From: Rhabdochlamydiaceae bacterium
Lineage (GTDB): Bacteria; Chlamydiota; Chlamydiia; Chlamydiales; Rhabdochlamydiaceae
Length of the DNA: 51,156 nucleotides
Direction of reading: 5' to 3'
Assembly (NCBI GenBank): GCA_019745395.1
Contig: JAIETG010000023.1
Coordinates: 1 to 51,156 of the forward strand
The notes beneath the pieces are model-generated. The model was not told the DNA's origin. It worked only from the letters and a program-made list of their open reading frames with translations, and did no database searches. Of this stretch, positions 17,122 through 25,420 are shown in pieces. Positions within the stretch are counted from its first letter, which is position 1. Every line of letters begins with the position of its first letter. The position numbers and the translations under genes are program-made.

Positions 17122-18134
17122 TTTTGATCCTTTGCAAGATGCTGCTGTACGTAATCTGTAACCGCCTCCCCTAAGGAGAATCGGCAAAAAGCTTTTGGTT
17201 CGGCCTTAAGAAAACAGTTCATCAGCTTTTGCACATCTGCGCAAGTATAATTTTGATACTGACGAGCAAGATCCTCTGGCATGGAAATATATTCAATCTT
17301 AACCGGAACATTAGAAGCACGGAAGACTTGGCGAGCAAGCTCATTCCATGTCGAAGGAACCCCAGAGCCGACGTTAAAAATCCCTCCGGAAGAATTCCGT
17401 AAAAAATCACAAGTAATGCGAGCTGCATCTTTTACATAAATAAAATCACGGCACTGATCCCCATCAGCAAACTGTTTAGGATCTGAAGATTTAAAGAGGC
17501 GTAAAACGCCTTCTTTTTGCACCAAAGGATACATCTTAAAGACCATCGAAGCCATACGTCCTTTATGCTCTTCATTCGGACCAAATACATTAAAATATTT
17601 GAGACCAACTACTTGAGAAAGGACCCCCTGCTCATCTGCCCAGAGATCAAAAAGATGTTTAGAAAAGCCGTAAAGATTTAGAGGAGCCAGTTGAGAAAGA
17701 AGAGAATGATCATCAGAAAAGCCTCGGCTTCCATCGCCATAGGTTGCAGCAGAAGATGCGTAAATAAACCTGATCCCATGATTTAAGGCGTATTCTGCAA
17801 GCCTTACAGAAAACCGATAGTTGTTTTCCATGAGGTAGTCCCCATTTTTTTCTAGCGTATCAGAGCAAGCTCCTAAATGGATAAAAGCTGCAATTTCCTT
17901 ACCTCTCCCCTCTAAATAGGGAAAAAGTTCTTGAATGGAAATAAGGTGTGAGAACCTTTTTCCTAAAAGATTTTTCCATTTATCAGAAGATCCCAAGTCA
18001 TCAACAAGCAGTAAATTCGTATGGCCTAAATCGTTTAAATGTCTGACAATCCCAGAGCCTATCATTCCAGCTGCGCCAGTTACTACAATAAGAGGTTTTG
18101 CGCTTTTCTTCTCCATAGATTCTTGTGCTCCCAT
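17115..18134 (-). CDS. hldD: ADP-glyceromanno-heptose 6-epimerase
   Basis: Extended short-chain dehydrogenase that converts ADP-D-glycero- to ADP-L-glycero-D-manno-heptose for the LPS core. It shows the NAD(P)-binding GAAGMIG (20-26), the HLGACSDT segment, ASSAATYGDG, the catalytic Tyr/Lys in LYGFSK and YFNVFGPNE-HKG-MAS, all diagnostic of HldD. Length 339 residues is slightly above the usual ~310 because of the N-terminus. An in-frame ATG at 18116 with GGAG 11 nt upstream is an alternative start. It overlaps the kinase gene and forms a heptose operon. Confidence 0.93.
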   Translation of the reverse strand: MGAQESMEKKSAKPLIVVTGAAGMIGSGIVRHLNDLGHTNLLLVDDLGSSDKWKNLLGKRFSHLISIQELFPYLEGRGKEIAAFIHLGACSDTLEKNGDYLMENNYRFSVRLAEYALNHGIRFIYASSAATYGDGSRGFSDDHSLLSQLAPLNLYGFSKHLFDLWADEQGVLSQVVGLKYFNVFGPNEEHKGRMASMVFKMYPLVQKEGVLRLFKSSDPKQFADGDQCRDFIYVKDAARITCDFLRNSSGGIFNVGSGVPSTWNELARQVFRASNVPVKIEYISMPEDLARQYQNYTCADVQKLMNCFLKAEPKAFCRFSLGEAVTDYVQQHLAKDQKW

Positions 18135-18268
18135 AAAAACGTCTAGGGTAGCAGATCAAAGATTATCCTTCGAGTTTTTCTGTTTCTCATGTGGGCAAAA
18201 AACAGCAATCTTATCGACTTGAAAAAGAGAAAAACATTAACCCAGTAAGCCTCAAGTTACTGCTATTT

Positions 18269-18989
18269 CTAATGCCAGCCCCTTTGCCATTCGAAAAATT
18301 CGGAAGGTCGTATTTTAAATCGAGCAAAATTCCCCTCATGAAGGCTGCTCACCTCTATTTCTACAATCTCAATAAAACGATTTCTATCTTCCAAAGGAAC
18401 ATTTTCCTTTGGAAGTTTTGCAATGTATTGAGATCCTTTTAGCTTATCCATCTTATCTTGAACAACCTCACAGACAGCTCGACGAATGAGATCGCGATAA
18501 CGCGTACGAAACGGGTCTGGCTGCCCAAGAGCTTCAAGCGTTGCCAAATATAATGAAGCAGAACGTTCATATGCCCAAACAAAAACATCGCGAAAAAGCT
18601 CAATGCAATTTAATTCATAAATAGCAAGCAACCCCTGTATGTAATCAGATTCAGGCACGTCAACAAAGGAAAGAGGGCTCAAATTTTCTCGAATGAAGGG
18701 AATGTTTCCGGCTAATCGAGAAACCCTGTTGTTCAAATCTAAAAATGGCTGCAAGTAAGGCAAATGAACCATTAAAAAAAAAGGACTGTTCAAAAGGATT
18801 TTTTATAGAAGTTGCTTTTTGAATAATAAGTTGAAAACATTCTTCGATTAATGGAGGGGTTTCAACGGGATGATAAACCGACTTGCCGATCTTAACCGGC
18901 ATAGTCCTCAATCTACCACATGCTTTAGGATCCAAAAGCAAGTCATGAGCAAGAAGCCCATGAATATTCAATTTAGACACAAGTAGCAA
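18269..18989 (-). pseudogene. Fic-family protein remnant, frameshifted and N-terminally truncated
   Basis: Two adjoining frames read continuously as a Fic-family protein if one T is removed from the T9 run at 18774-18782 (minus strand). The upstream part contains KACGRLRTMPVKIG and NPFEQSFF; the downstream part contains MVHLPYLQPFLDLNNRVSRL and a C-terminal region with FVWAYERS and LHEGNFARF. The Fic core normally reads HPFxxGNGR; here it is QPFLDLNNR, so the catalytic His is Gln even before the frameshift. The family's usual N-terminal ~150-200 residues are not found upstream. Phase-variable slippage or a sequencing error in the T9 run are alternatives to decay, but the missing N-terminus favours a pseudogene. 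Confidence 0.8.
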
Positions 18990-19132
18990 AAAAAGGCTAA
19001 TTTATGAAAAGAATAATAGACTTTGCATTCGAAGTCAAAATTGGGATAGGAAAAACCAGAAAACGCTCTAGACGAAGCTATATCGATTGCTCAGGAAAAT
19101 CCAAAAGAAGGTTTGCACCCTCTAGTCACACC

Positions 19133-19993
19133 TTAAATTTTTTTCCAGGGTTTCACTTGGTACCAAGAAACGTTCTCTAAAACAGGAGGGTGGATAGATC
19201 CCAGACAAAAAAAGCTACTGCCACTTCCGCTCATAACAACCTGATCAAAACCACTTTCAAGCAAAGTGTTTTTAAAGGTTTTCATCTCTGGATTTACGCT
19301 AAAAGCTGCCTCTTCAAGGTCATTATAAAAAAGAGGATTGGAAGATAAAAAAGAATTCAAGCTCTCTTGAGGATCTCTTGGCAAAAGAAGATCTGGCCTG
19401 CAAGCTTTGTATACAGCTGGAGTAGACAAGCCTACAAAGGGCTTTGCAATCCAAAAAGAACTATCATAAAAAGAGCTACTTAAAGAAACATCCCTCATAA
19501 TTTCCCCTCTTCCCGTGCAATAAGCAGTCCCGGAAGAAAAAAAGAAAGGGACATCGGAGCCTAATAGAGCTCCAAGCTGTTGCAATTCTACTATGGAAGG
19601 TTGCAAAGCAAAAAGCGTATATAAAGCCTGAAGAGTCGTTGCAGCGTTAGAGCTCCCCCCTCCCAGACCGGCTTCTCTAGGAATTTTTTTATCTAAGTGA
19701 ATATGGAGAGGATCTGATATTCCTGTCTTTTCTCTAAACAGAAGAAGCGCTTTAACAACGAGATTTTGATCGCACATAGGCAAAGTTAAATCTGAGCAAG
19801 TAAAATGATCTTGCCGAGCTTTTCGAATATGGATGTGATCCCCCAGATCGATTGCCTGGTACAGGGAAGCGATCTCATGAAAACCATCGTCTCTTTTACA
19901 GAGCACTCGAAAAAATAGATTGATTTTAGCGGGAGAAAATAAAGAGAGCTGCTCACAAGGAGCAGCTCTTGGAAAATATGCACAAGTTGGCAT
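19133..19993 (-). CDS. ispE: 4-diphosphocytidyl-2-C-methyl-D-erythritol kinase
   Basis: GHMP-family kinase of the MEP isoprenoid pathway that phosphorylates CDP-methylerythritol. K23 (PAKINLFF), the ATP-binding PREAGLGGGSSNAA (105-118) and D147 (GSDVPFF) are present, as is the C-terminal MSGSGSSFF glycine motif. Length of 286 residues is normal. AGGAG lies 6 nt before the ATG. It follows rplI by 11 bp in the conserved chlamydial operon of ribosomal genes. Confidence 0.95.
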   Translation of the reverse strand: MPTCAYFPRAAPCEQLSLFSPAKINLFFRVLCKRDDGFHEIASLYQAIDLGDHIHIRKARQDHFTCSDLTLPMCDQNLVVKALLLFREKTGISDPLHIHLDKKIPREAGLGGGSSNAATTLQALYTLFALQPSIVELQQLGALLGSDVPFFFSSGTAYCTGRGEIMRDVSLSSSFYDSSFWIAKPFVGLSTPAVYKACRPDLLLPRDPQESLNSFLSSNPLFYNDLEEAAFSVNPEMKTFKNTLLESGFDQVVMSGSGSSFFCLGSIHPPVLENVSWYQVKPWKKI

Positions 19994-20004
19994 AAAATCT
20001 CCTA

Positions 20005-20523
20005 TTAAGAAGAAGACTCTTCGTCTTCTACTACTACAGGAGCTACTTTTTCAGGGGCAGCCTTTTTTACAACTCTATCCCCATAGATGTTCAATCTTAA
20101 AGTAGCAGGAACGCCTTCTTTGAGCTTCAAAGAAAGAGTGTGTATTCCTAGATCCTTGATTGGGTGAGGCAAAATGATGTTTTTACGCTCAAGGGCAATG
20201 CCTTCTTTAGCGCAAAGTTTCACAATGTCTACCGCAGAAACAGATCCGTACATTCTTCCTTCCGCATCTACTTTCACTTCTGTAGCAAACTCTAATTCCA
20301 CAAGTTTGCTAGCAAGCTCTTCCGCATCTTTTCGATCAACAGCAGCTTGTTTAGATCTCTCTTCCATAAGACGAACTCTTAAGCGAAGAGTGAACTTATC
20401 AGCCACTACAGCTTTCTTTTGAGGAATAAGAAAGTTTCTTGCGAAGCCAGGCTTTACTGTAACGAGGTCACCACTTCTTCCTAAATCTTCTACGTCTTCT
20501 AGAAGCAATAATTGATTTTGCAT
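20005..20523 (-). CDS. rplI: 50S ribosomal protein L9
   Basis: Binds 23S rRNA near the L1 stalk. The N-terminal domain (QNQLLLLEDVEDLGRSGDLV then VKPGFARNFLIP) and the long connecting helix rich in Arg/Glu/Ala are typical. The 172-residue protein carries an acidic Ser-rich tail (EDEESSS), longer than in many bacteria. It lies between rpsR and ispE on the same strand. Confidence 0.97.
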   Translation of the reverse strand: MQNQLLLLEDVEDLGRSGDLVTVKPGFARNFLIPQKKAVVADKFTLRLRVRLMEERSKQAAVDRKDAEELASKLVELEFATEVKVDAEGRMYGSVSAVDIVKLCAKEGIALERKNIILPHPIKDLGIHTLSLKLKEGVPATLRLNIYGDRVVKKAAPEKVAPVVVEDEESSS

Positions 20524-20541
20524 GAATTTATCTCCTATATC

Positions 20542-20796
20542 CTATTCTTCAGATACAAAGGGCAGCAAAGCCATATGTCTTGCTTTTTTAATAGCAGAAC
20601 AAAGTTTTCGCTGATTATTGAAAGATACACCAGTAATTCTTCTGGGTAGGATCTTTCCCCTTTCCGTGATGAATCGAGATAAGGTCTCGATATCTTTATA
20701 ATCAATGTGATGCTTGCCGGCAGCAGTAAAAGGACATTGTTTGCGCTTTTTGGAAAATAAATTTTCCACCGGGTTTCTTTTCTGTCCGATTGTCAT
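20542..20796 (-). CDS. rpsR: 30S ribosomal protein S18
   Basis: Small-subunit platform protein that dimerises with S6. The 84-residue sequence contains [36 protein letters not shown], in pieces typical of S18 (DYKD, [15 protein letters not shown]). It sits 11 bp after rpsF, as usual. Confidence 0.97.
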   Translation of the reverse strand: MTIGQKRNPVENLFSKKRKQCPFTAAGKHHIDYKDIETLSRFITERGKILPRRITGVSFNNQRKLCSAIKKARHMALLPFVSEE

Positions 20797-20807
20797 AAGT
20801 TCATCTC

Positions 20808-21149
20808 CTAAACAGATAAAGGTTTGAATTCAATTTTTTCAGGTACTTGATCTACACGAAGAGTGAGAAAACGGATCAAATCTTCATTAAGATGATACTC
20901 TCTCCACATCTCGGTCATTGCAGTTGATGACACAGAGAAGTACAGCAAAACATAATGACCATCTCTTTTCGTGTTGATCTCATAGGCCAATTTCTTGCGC
21001 CCTTGATCAAAAGTCTTTACCAGCTCTCCGCCTCTCTTGATGATGCTTCCAGTCACTTTATCTAAGGCTTTTTGTCTCGCCTCATCACTCAAGCTGGCAC
21101 TGAAAATATACATCCCTTCATACAGATGTGTTCTTTCTTTTTTTGCCAT
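20808..21149 (-). CDS. rpsF: 30S ribosomal protein S6
   Basis: Small-subunit platform protein partnering S18. The 113-residue product has the YEGMYIFSA opening, [19 protein letters not shown] and [10 protein letters not shown], and a conserved C-terminal RFLTLRVD. It begins 12 bp after the pth stop, so there is no room for a separate S6:S18 regulatory leader here. Confidence 0.97.
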   Translation of the reverse strand: MAKKERTHLYEGMYIFSASLSDEARQKALDKVTGSIIKRGGELVKTFDQGRKKLAYEINTKRDGHYVLLYFSVSSTAMTEMWREYHLNEDLIRFLTLRVDQVPEKIEFKPLSV

Positions 21150-21161
21150 CTTTTTATTCTC

Positions 21162-21773
21162 CTAAGTTTTTTCAGGTTTCTTACCATTGGCATATTGCAT
21201 CGCAGCCACCACTCCCAGGCGCAGCCAAAGCTCTAACGCTTCCACTGCACGCTCGATAAAGGCTCCGAGCTCTTGTTTTTCCTCATCAAAAAAGGGTGAT
21301 AGGACATATTTTGCTAGATCCCCACTTTCTTGATTTCCTACTCCTACTTTCAATCTCATATACACTTGCGTGCCTAAATGAGACTCAATACTTTTTAATC
21401 CGTTATGGCCCCCTGCTCCACCACTCGTTTTGATCTTGAGAGATCCGAAAGGCAGATAGATGTCATCACTTACAACGAACATCCGGTTCAAAGGCACTTT
21501 ATAGTACAAAGAGCATACCTTGAGCGATTCTCCACTACTATTCATGTAGGTCTGAGGCTTTAGGAGGAGGACTTTTTTCTCCCCTATACTTCCCTCTGCC
21601 ATCAGGCCATGAAAGGATTTCACCCTACGAAAGACTAACTTGTGCTTTGCTGCTAAGGCATCTATTATATGAAATCCCACATTGTGCCGAGTCCATTCAT
21701 AGGCCTCGCCTGGATTTCCTAGGCCAGCAATCAAATACACAGAAGGCAAACTTTCAAGGCTTTGCTCTGTCAT
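21162..21773 (-). CDS. pth: Peptidyl-tRNA hydrolase
   Basis: Recycles peptidyl-tRNAs released from ribosomes. The 203-residue product has GLGNPG (17-22), the catalytic His in WTRHNVGF (H30), the SYMNSSGES-like KPQTYMNSSG motif and GGAGGHNGLKSIE. An upstream in-frame TTG at 21794 falls inside rplY and is rejected; the ATG at 21773 lies 7 bp after the rplY stop, so translation is probably coupled, as its own ribosome-binding site is weak. Confidence 0.95.
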   Translation of the reverse strand: MTEQSLESLPSVYLIAGLGNPGEAYEWTRHNVGFHIIDALAAKHKLVFRRVKSFHGLMAEGSIGEKKVLLLKPQTYMNSSGESLKVCSLYYKVPLNRMFVVSDDIYLPFGSLKIKTSGGAGGHNGLKSIESHLGTQVYMRLKVGVGNQESGDLAKYVLSPFFDEEKQELGAFIERAVEALELWLRLGVVAAMQYANGKKPEKT

Positions 21774-21780
21774 AAGACCA

Positions 21781-22338
21781 TTAACGTTTTGCAATCACTA
21801 CAGCTACTTCATTCAAAGGCTTCAAAGGTTTTACACCTTCTGGCATTACAATGGCAGAAAGACGCTTGGATTGTCCAATGACGAGCTCTCTTACATCAAT
21901 AATAAACATGGAAGGGATATTCTCTGGAAGACAGGAAACCTTCAGCTGACGAATGACAGTTCGTAGAAATCCGCCCAACTTGATCCCTGCACACTCTGCA
22001 ACTCCGGAAAACTCCAAAGGAACATTGACGTTTACAGGAACATTTTTCGTCAAAACCTCAAAATCCAAATGGATTACTTGGTAAGTCGTTGGGTGGTATT
22101 GGATCTCTTTTACAATGACAGCCATATGATTATCGCCATCAACTAAAGTAAACTTTGTTGTCGCAAGACGACCGCTAGGCATTTTTCTGAGCGCTTCGCT
22201 AAAATCCACCCCATCAACACTCACTAATTCATTAGGGGTTCCTCTACGATACAGTACAGCAGGGATATTCCCTTCTCTACGGATCTGATTATTTACACTT
22301 CTTTTTGAAGCAAGTCGTTTGACCATTTTCAGTTTCAT
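21781..22338 (-). CDS. rplY: 50S ribosomal protein L25, CTC form
   Basis: Binds 5S rRNA. The 185-residue protein is the long CTC form: an N-terminal L25 domain (R-x-x-G-x-IPAVLYRRG, then VKEIQYHP and VIHLDFEVL) and a C-terminal beta domain (VPLEFSGVAEC-GIKLGG, LPENIPSMFIIDV). AAGGAG lies 6-7 nt before the ATG. It begins the minus-strand operon rplY-pth-rpsF-rpsR-rplI-ispE after tRNA-Gln. Confidence 0.95.
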   Translation of the reverse strand: MKLKMVKRLASKRSVNNQIRREGNIPAVLYRRGTPNELVSVDGVDFSEALRKMPSGRLATTKFTLVDGDNHMAVIVKEIQYHPTTYQVIHLDFEVLTKNVPVNVNVPLEFSGVAECAGIKLGGFLRTVIRQLKVSCLPENIPSMFIIDVRELVIGQSKRLSAIVMPEGVKPLKPLNEVAVVIAKR

Positions 22339-22440
22339 ATTCTCTCCTTAAACTTCAGGAACTGTTATACAATTGAGTAGCTATCTACCGGGGAAAGTAA
22401 ACGAAAAGAAACGCTATCGTTAAGACAACGTCTAGTAGAA

Positions 22441-22493
22441 CATCGCACTTTCTTACAGGCTTTCTCGGGATAGGAGCAAGAGGTCGTGCGATG
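22441..22493 (-). promoter_or_regulatory. Inverted repeat in the leader between tRNA-Gln and rplY
   Basis: Arms catcgcac (22441-22448) and gtgcgatg (22486-22493) are perfectly complementary over 8 bp with a 37-nt loop. They lie in the 233-nt spacer transcribed after tRNA-Gln and before rplY. A leader structure or processing site is possible; function is inferred. Confidence 0.35.
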
Positions 22494-22571
22494 AAAAGAC
22501 AAACACACTCCAACTACGGACATTTTTATAAAAAAAACGCCTATCACACAAAAAGAAACAGCCATTATTAT

Positions 22572-22643
<72 letters not shown>

Positions 22644-22674
22644 ACAGGTGATCTATCAAATTAGAAACACGATC

Positions 22675-22703
22675 ATAGTAATATCTTGTAGAATTTAATG
22701 CAA
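22675..22703 (-). promoter_or_regulatory. Promoter of tRNA-Gln
   Basis: On the minus strand TTGCAT (22698-22703) and TACTAT (22675-22680) are separated by 17 bp. The -10 element ends about 31 bp before the tRNA 5' end. It could drive tRNA-Gln and read on into the rplY operon. Confidence 0.55.
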
Positions 22704-23250
22704 CTATCTCCTTAAGATATTTCCACAAACATCTAAATATCAGACACATGAAAATGTTGTAGCGATTTTTTTCAGGCGATTTTCCAACATAAAAACAAGC
22801 AAAAATTAGACACAAGAGCGCATTACAAGGTGAAAAAAAAGCCACTAACGAACAAAAACGAACCTATTCGCCTTAGCACAAGACAAAATTTAATATGATG
22901 AAAAGAACTCGCCGAAGTACAACGATACATTCCTAAATTTACCCAACTCGGGACAACTATCCATTCCCTCAACAATTTACAAAGACTTTTGGCGCTGAAT
23001 TTGAATTAGAATAAGGAAAGAATCGGTTTCTAGCTCAAACTTTACAACCGTAATTTTGCACGAGAACCGTGAATCTTACACAAATTTTAGTCTGAAATAT
23101 TACTGTGATGCAGAATCAAACTCCTGCATCACAGGGAATCAAACTCACTGTTGCAAAAAAAAAGAACTTAAAACAGCATCGCTTCATTGCAATTTCTTTC
23201 ATAATTTAGTAAAAGTAAATTTCTACTCCAATAAAACAAAAAGAATTGCC
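22704..23250. other. Non-coding region upstream of glgA
   Basis: About 550 bp without a credible gene. It holds an inverted repeat (23103-23134), an 11-bp direct repeat and a 35-codon frame without a start (about 22899-23009) that reads like a protein remnant. The frame of glgA is open upstream to 23056, but this part lacks family similarity and is probably leader. Confidence 0.6.
23103..23146 (+). repeat. Inverted plus direct repeat upstream of glgA
   Basis: Perfect 10-bp arms ctgtgatgca (23103-23112) and tgcatcacag (23125-23134) enclose 12 nt. The word gaatcaaactc occurs in the loop (23113-23123) and again right after the repeat (23136-23146). No T run follows, so it is more like an operator or leader hairpin for glgA than a terminator. 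Confidence 0.6.
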
Positions 23251-24729
23251 ATGCATATCGTTCATTTCACCTCAGAACTCGCCCCCATAGCGAAGGTTGG
23301 AGGACTCGGAGACGTCGTCTACGGACTCTGCAAAGAGCTTGTCAGACTAGGCCATAAAGTGGAAATCATACTCCCCAAATACGACACACTACGATACGAC
23401 CTGTTAAAAAACCTCAAAGTATGCTACCGGGAACTTTGGTCCTATGAAGGCCCCTATCGCTACAACAACACCATTTGGTCCTGCGAGATAGAAGGGCTAA
23501 CGATTTTCCTAATCGAACCTCACCACCCCCGCTATTTTTTTCATCGAGGAACCATTTACGGCTGTGAAGATGACATTGATCGCTTTTTATATTTTTCTCG
23601 AGCTGCAATGGAGTTTCTCTATAAATCCGGAAAAACCCCCGACGCCTTGCACTTACACGACTGGCCGACCGCAATAATCCCTCTTCTTCTCAAGGATATG
23701 TACATAGATTTAGGAATGAAACCCATCCGAACCCTTCTCACACTACACAACTTAGAACATCAAGGAAGATGCCCCACAAAAAGCCTGTCAGAAATAGGAC
23801 TTCGAGGAGAAGAATACTTAAGCCCCGATCTTTTACAAGATCCAGAAAAACTCCCCCTCCTCAATCTCCTGAAAGGAGGGATTGCTTACTCAGATCGCCT
23901 CTCTACTGTCTCCCCCTCTTACGAACAAGAAATTCAAACCTTAGAAGGCGGGCATGGGCTTTCTTCATTTATTCAGAAACACAAAAAAAAATTAAAAGGG
24001 ATTTTAAATGGCATAGACGAGGATTTCTGGAATCCAGAAAAAGACCCTAACCTTGAAGAGAATTTTCCTGCACATGCCCCCTTTTCTACAATGCAAATCG
24101 AGCACATTGAAGCATGCAAAATCAAAAACAAACTAGCACTACAAAAAAAGCTATCCCTTCCAGAAACCTCCAAACCTCTTGCAGCATGCATCTCTCGACT
24201 CGTTCCTCAAAAAGCACCACACCTTATCGCCGCCACCTTTCGATACATTTTAGAAAAAGGAGGACAATGTGTGATTTTAGGCTCCATTCACGATCCTGAA
24301 ATACTTGAGATCTTTTCCGAGCTCAAACAAACAACCTCAAGCAACGGAATCATTATCTTGGAATATGACGAAGCCCTATCGCATTTAATCTACGGGGCAA
24401 GCGACTTTTTTATCGTACCCTCTCTTTTTGAGCCATGCGGCCTCACTCAAATGATTGCGTTGCGTTATGGATCAATCCCCATCGTAAGGAATACAGGAGG
24501 ACTAAAGGACACCGTGTTTGACATAGATACGAGCACAGAACCAGCGTCGGAACGCAACGGGTTTACTTTTGAGCAACCCACAGAAAAAGAGCTTCAAAAA
24601 GCACTTTCTAGAGCATTACACTTATGGAAAACAGATCGGAAAAAGTGGATAAATCTTCGAATGCAAGGAATGAGTAAAGACCATAGCTGGAAAAGAGCTG
24701 CCCTAGAATATCTCAAACTGTATCAGTGA
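23251..24729 (+). CDS. glgA: Glycogen synthase (ADP-glucose type)
   Basis: GT5-family glucosyltransferase that extends alpha-1,4-glucan from ADP-glucose. The 492-residue product starts MHIVHFTSELAPIAKVGGLGD with the ADP-glucose-binding KVGGLGD at 15-21; LLTLHNLEHQG and the C-terminal PSLFEPCGLTQ motif with its catalytic Glu are present. The ATG at 23251 is chosen because it gives the exact family N-terminus; no strong ribosome-binding site precedes it. It is convergent with pgsA, the same arrangement as in Chlamydia. Confidence 0.96.
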   Translation: MHIVHFTSELAPIAKVGGLGDVVYGLCKELVRLGHKVEIILPKYDTLRYDLLKNLKVCYRELWSYEGPYRYNNTIWSCEIEGLTIFLIEPHHPRYFFHRGTIYGCEDDIDRFLYFSRAAMEFLYKSGKTPDALHLHDWPTAIIPLLLKDMYIDLGMKPIRTLLTLHNLEHQGRCPTKSLSEIGLRGEEYLSPDLLQDPEKLPLLNLLKGGIAYSDRLSTVSPSYEQEIQTLEGGHGLSSFIQKHKKKLKGILNGIDEDFWNPEKDPNLEENFPAHAPFSTMQIEHIEACKIKNKLALQKKLSLPETSKPLAACISRLVPQKAPHLIAATFRYILEKGGQCVILGSIHDPEILEIFSELKQTTSSNGIIILEYDEALSHLIYGASDFFIVPSLFEPCGLTQMIALRYGSIPIVRNTGGLKDTVFDIDTSTEPASERNGFTFEQPTEKELQKALSRALHLWKTDRKKWINLRMQGMSKDHSWKRAALEYLKLYQ

Positions 24730-24749
24730 ACCTGCTAAAAAACAGGCTC

Positions 24750-25367
24750 TTAAAATCCCAAGATCTTTTTTACATACGAGCGATTAGCATGTATGTACTC
24801 ATATCCCGTATAGACAACGTAAATTGCAGCAACGAGCACACTCCAAAAACTTAAACTTTGTAACGTATGCAAACTCATCACTCCCATAGAATACGGGATC
24901 ATCATTAGCAGAATAAAAAACATAACCACAGCAAGCACTACAGCTTTAATCTTACCGCTTTGCCTTGCAGCTAACGTGAATCCCTTAAGAGCACAAACTG
25001 TACGCAAAGTACTTATCATACTATCTCTATAAAAGAACACAGCAACCAAAAGAATCGGAAGTTCGACAAAGTCCTGAGTGAAAGCAAAGAATACAGAAAA
25101 TCGAAAAATACTATCAGCCATTGGATCTAGAATTTTTCCCAGCTCCGTTACCTTATTGTGACGTCTAGCTAAAAAACCATCAAAAAGATCTGACAACTCA
25201 GAGAGAATAGCCAAAAATATCAGACAAAAAGGAAGCCACACAAGTGGGATTCCCATTTCCTGATAATACAAATATACGGCCATGAAAACTGGCCCTAGCA
25301 ATACTCTAGATAAAGTCAAATACAGGGGAAGGTTCACCCTAGCTCTCCGTCTATGTGATTTGGACAA
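24750..25367 (-). CDS. pgsA: CDP-diacylglycerol-glycerol-3-phosphate 3-phosphatidyltransferase family
   Basis: Inner-membrane enzyme making phosphatidylglycerol phosphate. The CDP-alcohol phosphotransferase motif D-x2-D-G-x2-A-R-...-G-x3-D-x3-D is visible as SDLFDGFLARR then GKILDPMADS (about 60-87). About five to six hydrophobic helices span the 205 residues, and the N-terminus is strongly basic (SKSHRRRAR). Within the superfamily PgsA is most likely because of the NLPLYLTLSR opening and its position next to glgA, as in Chlamydia. Confidence 0.9.
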   Translation of the reverse strand: MSKSHRRRARVNLPLYLTLSRVLLGPVFMAVYLYYQEMGIPLVWLPFCLIFLAILSELSDLFDGFLARRHNKVTELGKILDPMADSIFRFSVFFAFTQDFVELPILLVAVFFYRDSMISTLRTVCALKGFTLAARQSGKIKAVVLAVVMFFILLMMIPYSMGVMSLHTLQSLSFWSVLVAAIYVVYTGYEYIHANRSYVKKILGF

Positions 25368-25420
25368 AGATTACTTTTTTCAGAAAATTAAAGCTAGGAT
25401 TTTTCCGATTTTTTTTGATC

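Noticed and set aside
23056-23250. N-terminal extension of glgA by 65 residues
   Set aside because: Glycogen synthases start at MHIVHFTSE; the extension overlaps the repeat cluster and lacks family similarity.
24729-24770. Bidirectional terminator between glgA and pgsA
   Set aside because: The possible stem is only about 7 bp with a wobble pair and no clean T run.
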